From NCBI RefSeq assembly GCF_037137075.1, contig NZ_JBBBNV010000046.1, positions 1-19,114 on the forward strand: a stretch of DNA of 19,114 nucleotides, given 5' to 3'. How positions within the stretch are numbered: position 1 is the stretch's first letter; every line of letters begins with the position of its first letter. A model generated the notes under the pieces. That model did not search any database. It was given only the letters and a program-made list of their open reading frames with translations, and was not told the DNA's origin. The translations under genes were made by a program, and so were the position numbers. Source of the stretch: JBBBNV01 sp037137075. Its GTDB lineage: Bacteria > Bacillota > Bacilli > Paenibacillales > NBRC-103111. Below are positions 14,143 to 19,114 of this stretch, in pieces.

Positions 14143-14364
14143 ATGTCAAAAAGAGTGGTTGTGAAAATCTCCGAGTTAGCTAAAGAATATAACATTACAT
14201 TGCGTGAGCTGTCACGCTTGTCCGATGTCCGCCATGCCGCCTTAAGTGAGTTGTCTAACGGCAAACGGGAAAATATCAACTTTAATCATATCGAAAGAAT
14301 CGCTGAAGCCTTAAATATCACCGATATTCGCAAGATTATCGATTTGATTGATTTTGAAGATTAA
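14143..14364 (+). CDS. Small XRE-family (Cro/CI-like) transcriptional regulator
   Basis: A 73-residue single-domain helix-turn-helix protein. ISELAKEYNITLRELSRLSD (9-28) and VRHAALSELSNGKR (29-42) form the HTH with recognition helix, and NFNHIERIAEALNIT (46-60) is the usual fourth helix. This is the Cro/CI or HTH_26-like type. There is no sensor domain, so it is probably a simple dimeric repressor. The ATG has only a weak ribosome site. A 17-bp inverted repeat lies 29 nt upstream, suggesting autoregulation. It ends in a strong terminator and may be a relic of a mobile element or part of a small regulatory unit with the divergent transcript. Confidence 0.85.
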   Translation: MSKRVVVKISELAKEYNITLRELSRLSDVRHAALSELSNGKRENINFNHIERIAEALNITDIRKIIDLIDFED

Positions 14365-14455
14365 CGCATAAACACCAATTTCATACGATCAGCATTGAGA
14401 ACCCTAGGCAGGGCCGTGAAACCCTTGAAACGGTTGTTTTGCTACATTCGGAGAC

Positions 14456-14504
14456 AAAAAATATCCCTTCACCAACTATTGATGTTGATGTAGGGATATT
14501 TTTT
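14456..14504. terminator. Bidirectional Rho-independent terminator
   Basis: A 13-bp perfect stem AAAAAATATCCCT/AGGGATATTTTTT with a 23-nt loop and T tracts on both strands. It serves the XRE gene (plus) and cysN (minus). Confidence 0.88.
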
Positions 14505-14545
14505 TCAAAGACGTTTTCGTTAGTTCGATTTCTTGAAGCAGGTTA

Positions 14546-16246
14546 CTACTGACTGATTAAATATTTCACAACACGTTTTGCTACAAAATTCGAAGCTTCT
14601 TCGATTGAATTCTTGGTGGTATCCACTTCGATTTCCGGGTTCCCAGTTGCAGCTTCGGTACTCGATCTGCCTGCAAAACCTCTTACCAAGACTTCGATAT
14701 AGTCTTTGCCAAGGATGTCCCGTGCAGTTGCCAGGTCACTTTCGGGGGAAGCACTGGATACTAATGCGATAAGTCCCGCATCGTTCATCAATTTTGCAAC
14801 CTCCGCTATTGGGAGCGGCGATTCTCCCTGCTCGAGCAGCATCGTGTGGTAGCCTGTCGCTACCAAGCGTTTCTCCACTTCCTTCGCAACGGCCAAGCTA
14901 TCCGAGATCGAACCGGTGAACCAGAGGGTTAATGGATTCTGGCCTTTTTGTTCCGCACGGACATTTCTAGTGACTTCCGTATCCAGCCGTGCAGAGCTGT
15001 CGGATTTTTGGAGAGCCTGGTCAATGACTCCACAGGCCGATGTCATATTGGTTACGCGATCGATCAGAATAAATCCGCCAATGCTTTTATATTGCTCAAA
15101 GGAATCAAAAACAATGTCATCGGATAAAGAAAATTCACATTTTGCCAATTCATTCTTGACAATATGCTCTGCCGGAACTGTATTTCCGGTATTAATATCG
15201 ATTTTATGCGTAATCGCCGTCACGGTACCTGGCAGGATCTTCGTCCCTACCTTGACCAAATAATTTTTACCTGGAGTCAGTACGGAATCATCCATCCAAA
15301 GAATCGTGGCAGTGAAGCTATCCGCCTCTTGGATTTGATCGTCTTTCGTGAATACACAGCCCCGCGAAACGTCCACTTCACGATCCAATTGAATCGTTAC
15401 GGGTTGTCCGGCAAAGGCTGAATCCCGATCCTGGTCTGTTACTAAAATGCGTTTGACCTTCGCCTTTTCACGGCTAGGCAGCGTCGTCAGCTCATCGCCA
15501 ACTGCAATGCTTCCCGCCTCAATCTGGCCTTGGAAGCCGCGAAACGTATGGTCCGGACGACAGACGCGTTGAATCGGCATCATAAACTGCTTCGTGTCCT
15601 CGCTGGTGTGAACATCCACATTTTCTAAATACGGCAGTAAAGCAAGGCCATCATACCAAGGGGTATGCTGCGATTTTTTTGTAATGTTGTCCCCTTCTGT
15701 AGCCGAAACAGGGATTACCTGTATACTTTGAAAGTGGAAATTAGCGGTCATTTGGAGGAATTCTTCCCGGATAGCGTCAAATTTCTGTTGATCAAAGTCC
15801 ACCAAATCCATTTTGTTCACTGCTAGTACAAGATGCTTAATTCCCATAAGTGCGCAAATCCGGGTATGGCGCTTCGTTTGGATAATGACCCCTTTGGTTG
15901 CGTCTACAAGAATGATAGCAAGATCCGCGAAGGATGCGCCTACAGCCATGTTCCGAGTATATTCCTCATGTCCCGGCGTATCCGCTACAATGAATGAACG
16001 GTGATCCGTCGTAAAATACCGATAGGCCACATCGATCGTAATCCCTTGCTCGCGTTCAGCCAGCAATCCGTCCAGAAGCAGGGAATAGTCAATTTTTCCG
16101 CCGCGGCTGCCAAGCCGGCTATCCAGCTCCAATGCTTTTTCCTGGTCGGCGAACAAAAGCTTGGCATCATAAAGCATATGTCCAATTAAGGTAGATTTTC
16201 CGTCGTCTACACTGCCGCATGTAATGAATTTAAGCAGACTTTTCAT
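14546..16246 (-). CDS. cysN: Sulfate adenylyltransferase subunit CysN with degenerate APS-kinase domain
   Basis: GTPase subunit of ATP sulfurylase: with CysD it makes APS from sulfate and ATP, using GTP hydrolysis. EF-Tu-like G motifs are GSVDDGKS (11-18), DTPGH (89-93) and NKMD (144-147), followed by two beta-barrel domains to about 400. Residues about 435-566 are a CysC (APS kinase)-like domain beginning NPLTLWFTG. The P-loop GLSGSGKS of active CysC is replaced by GSISDSLA (445-452), so kinase activity is very unlikely. The start ATG at 16244-16246 gives the standard CysN N-terminus MKSLLKFITCGS; the frame is open for 35 codons upstream inside cysD. One base separates it from the cysD stop, with GAGGG within the cysD end. 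Confidence 0.93.
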   Translation of the reverse strand: MKSLLKFITCGSVDDGKSTLIGHMLYDAKLLFADQEKALELDSRLGSRGGKIDYSLLLDGLLAEREQGITIDVAYRYFTTDHRSFIVADTPGHEEYTRNMAVGASFADLAIILVDATKGVIIQTKRHTRICALMGIKHLVLAVNKMDLVDFDQQKFDAIREEFLQMTANFHFQSIQVIPVSATEGDNITKKSQHTPWYDGLALLPYLENVDVHTSEDTKQFMMPIQRVCRPDHTFRGFQGQIEAGSIAVGDELTTLPSREKAKVKRILVTDQDRDSAFAGQPVTIQLDREVDVSRGCVFTKDDQIQEADSFTATILWMDDSVLTPGKNYLVKVGTKILPGTVTAITHKIDINTGNTVPAEHIVKNELAKCEFSLSDDIVFDSFEQYKSIGGFILIDRVTNMTSACGVIDQALQKSDSSARLDTEVTRNVRAEQKGQNPLTLWFTGSISDSLAVAKEVEKRLVATGYHTMLLEQGESPLPIAEVAKLMNDAGLIALVSSASPESDLATARDILGKDYIEVLVRGFAGRSSTEAATGNPEIEVDTTKNSIEEASNFVAKRVVKYLISQ

Positions 16247-16247
16247 G

Positions 16248-17171
16248 TTAGAAATAGCCCTCCCGTTTACGTCTCTCCATACTTCCAGCCGCTTCTTGGT
16301 CAATAACCCGACTTGTCCGTTCGGATGAAACCGCGCCAAGCGTTTCCTCAATAATTGCGTCCAGCGTATTCGCCTCCGACTCGATACCGCCAGTAAGCGG
16401 ATAACAGCCTAACGTACGAAAGCGCATCTTCTTCATTTCGACCTTCTCATGAGGCTCAAGCTTCAGCCGGTCATCATCCACCATGATGAGGTGGCCGTCA
16501 CGTTCGAGTACAGGCCGTTCTTTGGCAAAATAGAGAGGCACGATATCAATGTTTTCTCTACGAATGTATTGCCATATATCTTTCTCGGTCCAGTTGGATA
16601 ACGGGAAAACGCGAATGCTTTCGCCTTTATTAATTCGTGTGTTGAAAAGCTTCCACATTTCCGGCCGTTGGCTTTTTGGATCCCACGCATGATTTTTATT
16701 CCGGAACGAAAAAATCCGCTCTTTCGCCCGCGATTTTTCCTCATCACGTCTTCCGCCGCCAAATGCAGCCGTAAACCCGTATTTGTCCAGACCCTGTTTC
16801 AATGCTTGGGTCTTCATAATATCCGTATAGGCGGAACCATGATCAAACGGGTTGATCCCTTGGTCAATACCGTCCTGATTCGAGTGAACAATCATTTCGA
16901 TCCCGAATTCTTTCGCTTTGCGATCGCGGAATTCGATCATCTCTTTAAACTTCCAGGTGGTATCAATATGCATGAAAGGAAATGGCGGCTTCTCAGGATA
17001 AAACGCCTTCAGCGCCAAATGCAGCATCACGGAGCTATCCTTCCCGATCGAATACAGCATCACAGGATTTTCACATTCCGCCGCTACTTCACGTATAATA
17101 TAAATTGCTTCGGCCTCGAGTTGATCCAGATGCGTCATTTCATGTATGGAATCAAGCATCGGTTTTTGCAT
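16248..17171 (-). CDS. cysD: Sulfate adenylyltransferase subunit CysD
   Basis: Catalytic PP-loop ATP pyrophosphatase subunit of ATP sulfurylase (307 residues, standard length). SIGKDSS (41-47) is the PP-loop. FGGGRRDEEKSRAKERIFSFR and LSNWTEKDIWQYI are CysD signatures, and the C-terminus ends in RRKREGYF like its relatives. The ATG at 17169-17171 has GGGAGG 9 nt upstream and matches family N-termini (LDQLEAEAIYIIREV); an in-frame extension upstream has no support. It is the first gene of cysD-cysN for assimilatory sulfate activation in the cytoplasm. No SAM riboswitch is seen upstream. Confidence 0.96.
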   Translation of the reverse strand: MQKPMLDSIHEMTHLDQLEAEAIYIIREVAAECENPVMLYSIGKDSSVMLHLALKAFYPEKPPFPFMHIDTTWKFKEMIEFRDRKAKEFGIEMIVHSNQDGIDQGINPFDHGSAYTDIMKTQALKQGLDKYGFTAAFGGGRRDEEKSRAKERIFSFRNKNHAWDPKSQRPEMWKLFNTRINKGESIRVFPLSNWTEKDIWQYIRRENIDIVPLYFAKERPVLERDGHLIMVDDDRLKLEPHEKVEMKKMRFRTLGCYPLTGGIESEANTLDAIIEETLGAVSSERTSRVIDQEAAGSMERRKREGYF

Positions 17172-17220
17172 GGAAAGGTGCCTCCCTTTAATTCTTACTA
17201 AATCTATCGTATTTCTATAT

Positions 17221-17248
17221 ATCCTATCAGATTCTAGCTTTATTGCAA
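17221..17248 (-). promoter_or_regulatory. Probable cysDN promoter
   Basis: On the minus strand TTGCAA (17248-17243), a 16-nt spacer, and TAGGAT (17226-17221) lie about 50 nt before the cysD start, in an AT-rich stretch. No convincing CymR-type box was identified. Confidence 0.4.
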
Positions 17249-17544
17249 AGTGGAAGAAAGTAAAATTATTTATATTTCTATCATTTTCGTCAACACATGC
17301 CGTCCTTTTTCTCGAAAAAGCGACACACCCTCTAGCCCAATAATCACTGTATGACATTTAACTACATTTCGCCACACCTGAACAGCAGATTAATGCATGG
17401 TTGGGAAAATAAAAAAGGAAATAATCACCTCAAGGAAATCAGAAAATCGCGGAAAGCCGTATCCCGGTTAACGCCTCATGCTGATATTACATATTTTACT
17501 CGGAATACATGTAATTTTCACCACAATAAATATGGGGAGCGTAA
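17249..17544. other. AT-rich intergenic region, no gene supported
   Basis: This lies between the cysDN promoter and the recombinase stub. A plus-strand frame at 17351-17602 has a basic, low-quality product without a ribosome site and is not called. It may hold decayed sequence from the truncated recombinase gene. Confidence 0.35.
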
Positions 17545-17805
17545 AGATGTTATTCGTGTGCGACAGCTGAAAACAAAGAAACCCATGAATGGATTCGTGT
17601 AAAACGGAAGTCACCACAAGGGCATACCTCGGCTACAATACTGATTAACCAAGGTGTTCATGCCAAAATCATTTCAGAACGGTTAGGACACGGAAGCATT
17701 ACTACAACAATGAATATTTATGGCCATGCTCTTCGAACTGCAGATCAAGCCGCTGCTGATAAATTCGAATCATTCTTTACATCTAAAGCTGCACAAGGAC
17801 AATAA
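17545..17805 (+). pseudogene. Tyrosine recombinase (phage integrase) C-terminal stub
   Basis: The frame ends HTSATILINQGVHAKIISER, then LGHGSITTTMNIYGHALR and a basic tail to a stop at 17803-17805. This is the C-terminal catalytic end of a phage-type integrase: His of the HTSAT motif, LGH and the Tyr nucleophile in IYGH. The HxLR that normally precedes HTSAT is absent; instead there is RKSPQG, so the break is near 17620. There is no start codon and stops lie upstream. It is a remnant of an integrated element. Confidence 0.75.
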
Positions 17806-17806
17806 T

Positions 17807-17836
17807 GAAGACGCCTAGGTATTTCCTGGCGTCTTC
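17807..17836 (+). terminator. Hairpin terminator after the recombinase stub
   Basis: GAAGACGCC pairs perfectly with GGCGTCTTC (9 bp) directly after the stop. The T tract is weak (GGTTCATTTGG). Confidence 0.55.
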
Positions 17837-17899
17837 GGTTCATTTGGCTGATTTCTGATTTTTTTTGCATCAATGCCCGTTGCGATTATTAATATTAAA

Positions 17900-19114
17900 C
17901 CTGAATTTCGAAAGTACCACGCTCTGAAAACGTGAAAAAGGGCCCAAATCTTTGGTAGAATGGTGTTTGTCGAGAACACTACACCCAAAGAGAGGAGCAC
18001 CTTTTAAGGTGAAGTCTACCACACCCATCCGTAAAATCAAGAGCGAATTTTCGTTGCAAAACACCACAAGCTTCGGTGGCGTCAAAATCTTCTTGGCTTA
18101 TCTCGAAAAAATCAAGCTTGCCGATGCCATGCGCGGTCTCTCCGGCGGAAAAGCGCGCAATGCTGTTTTTTCCGTGTATCGCATCCTGCTCTATCTGATC
18201 ATCGGCTGGGTGCTCGGCTGCGGACGGATCTTTCACTTCCGCAAGCTACAACAGGATGTGCTGCTTCTTCGTTTTCTGGGCGGTCGTCTACCGCACCACA
18301 GCTTGATGTACAAAGAGCTTGCTCGTCTGGGTCGCTGCCCGCAGCTCCCGACGGAACTGCGCAAGCTGAGCCTGGAAGTCATTCGTCCCTGCCTGCCCGA
18401 CAGGCCGATTCTCGATCTGGATTCCTCCGTGGAGACGGTATACGGGGAACAAGCCGGCGCCGCTAAAGGCGTCAATTCTCATAAGCCCGGACGCCATAGC
18501 TACCATCCGCTGATGGCTTTTGAAGGGCAAACCCGCTTGAACCTAAACGCGAAGCTGCGTCCCGGCAACACCCATTCCATGACCGACGCGATCGACTTTT
18601 TGCAGCACACGTTCGAGCTGCTCGGCGATCAACAGGTCGCATACGCCCGGTTCGACAAGGGCTTTGGCGGCGAGGATTTCCACCGGCTGTGGGAAAGCCG
18701 CCAAATCGGCTATGTCGGTAAACTCAAATGGACCAAGCGACTGGCGGCCGAAGTCGCGACTTGCCGCTACTGGACGCGCGATGTCGACGAGGACTGGATC
18801 ATTGAAGGCATCACGTTGATCTACAAAGCAACGTCCTGGAAAAAGCCCCGCCGCGTTGCGGTCATTCGCAAGACTCAAGTGTGCGATGACGGTCAGGGCC
18901 GCATCGTGTTTGATGAGGATTGGCAGTACGAAGCGATTGTGACCAACCTGGAATGGGAATCGATTGATCTATGGCGCTTCTACAACCAGCGCTGCTGCAT
19001 GGAAAATTACATCAAGGAAGCCAAAACCGGCTTTTCCATCGACCGGATCGCCACGAGTGAATTTGAATCCAACGAACTCGATCTGCTGATCAAGTTGTTG
19101 GCCTATAACTTGTT
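17900..19114 (+). mobile_element. IS1380-family insertion sequence, right end outside the window
   Basis: Boundaries are inferred: the transposase frame runs to the right edge. The left end is placed at CCTGAATTTCG because IS1380-type terminal repeats commonly begin CCT. Neither the right terminal repeat nor the target duplication can be seen. GC content rises sharply inside the element compared with its AT-rich flank. Confidence 0.7.
18009..19114 (+). CDS. IS1380-family transposase, C-terminus missing (window edge)
   Basis: An uninterrupted frame of 368 codons runs from a GTG (AGGAG 11 nt upstream) to the right edge without a stop. It begins VKSTTPIRKIKSEFSL. The DDE catalytic residues are probably D138 in ILDLDSSVETVYG, D216 in ARFDKGFGGEDF, and Glu in YNQRCCMENYIKEAK (E332 or E337). 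All three contexts are those of IS1380 transposases. It shows no frameshift, so the element may be active. An upstream alternative start cannot be excluded because the frame stays open for some codons. Confidence 0.88.
   Translation, partial: MKSTTPIRKIKSEFSLQNTTSFGGVKIFLAYLEKIKLADAMRGLSGGKARNAVFSVYRILLYLIIGWVLGCGRIFHFRKLQQDVLLLRFLGGRLPHHSLMYKELARLGRCPQLPTELRKLSLEVIRPCLPDRPILDLDSSVETVYGEQAGAAKGVNSHKPGRHSYHPLMAFEGQTRLNLNAKLRPGNTHSMTDAIDFLQHTFELLGDQQVAYARFDKGFGGEDFHRLWESRQIGYVGKLKWTKRLAAEVATCRYWTRDVDEDWIIEGITLIYKATSWKKPRRVAVIRKTQVCDDGQGRIVFDEDWQYEAIVTNLEWESIDLWRFYNQRCCMENYIKEAKTGFSIDRIATSEFESNELDLLIKLLAYNL

Noticed and set aside
16247..16351. 35-residue N-terminal extension of CysN into cysD
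   Set aside because: Family N-termini begin at MKSLLKFITCGS; the extension overlaps conserved cysD coding sequence.
17351..17602. 83-codon plus-strand frame before the recombinase stub
   Set aside because: No ribosome site, no recognisable domain, and it overlaps the start of the recombinase remnant in another frame.
1..19114. CRISPR array, Ro60/TROVE gene, RtcB ligase or sigma-54 RtcR-like regulator
   Set aside because: Looked for on both strands because of the Y RNAs and repair genes; none is visible in this window.

Overview
The window looks like chromosome of a Paenibacillus-like Bacillota bacterium. Reasons: a 16S rRNA 5' end with a Bacillus/Paenibacillus-type leader, strong AGGAGG ribosome binding sites, a decayed S-layer-homology (SLH) fragment, roughly 50% GC with AT-rich spacers, and Rho-independent terminators. 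The species call is inference.

Layout. 1-48 is the 5' tip of a 16S gene (minus strand), preceded by its leader and two tandem rrn promoters. A sirtuin gene (cobB) follows at 375-1103.

The most interesting part is 1281-7138, all on the minus strand. In transcription order it holds two tandem small structured RNAs (7054-6944 and 6922-6823), a possible 36-codon ORF, a terminator, then rlaP (polymerase-beta-fold nucleotidyltransferase), hen1 (RNA 3'-end 2'-O-methyltransferase) and pnkp (5' kinase / phosphatase / RNA ligase). A third structured RNA lies at 1417-1281. The three RNAs share a conserved 27-nt block and a closing stem with compensatory base changes. The 1281-1417 copy carries a complete tRNA mimic in permuted order: T arm, acceptor stem capped by a GCAA tetraloop, then D arm. 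That is the hallmark of bacterial Y RNAs of the YrlA type, the partners of the Ro60/Rsr protein. So this is a Pnkp/Hen1/RlaP RNA-repair cassette bracketed by three Y RNAs, with no Ro60 gene in the window. A 22-nt element is repeated upstream of the RNAs at both ends.

7612-8025 encodes a small secreted protein (plus strand). 8174-9770 is a minus-strand run of purN-like, CYTH and Nudix genes; the CYTH gene has a 2-nt frame break just after its apparent start codon. 10114-11728 holds small unrecognised proteins and two decayed genes (a frameshifted ORF and an SLH fragment). 11790-13697 is a NERD-nuclease/SF1 helicase fusion. 13950-14364 is a compact regulatory unit: an XRE regulator, a 17-bp inverted-repeat operator, and an apparent divergent short transcript ending in a terminator.

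14546-17171 is the cysD-cysN sulfate activation operon; the CysN C-terminus is an APS-kinase-like domain that has lost its P-loop. The right end holds the C-terminal stub of a tyrosine recombinase and an IS1380-family element that runs off the window.
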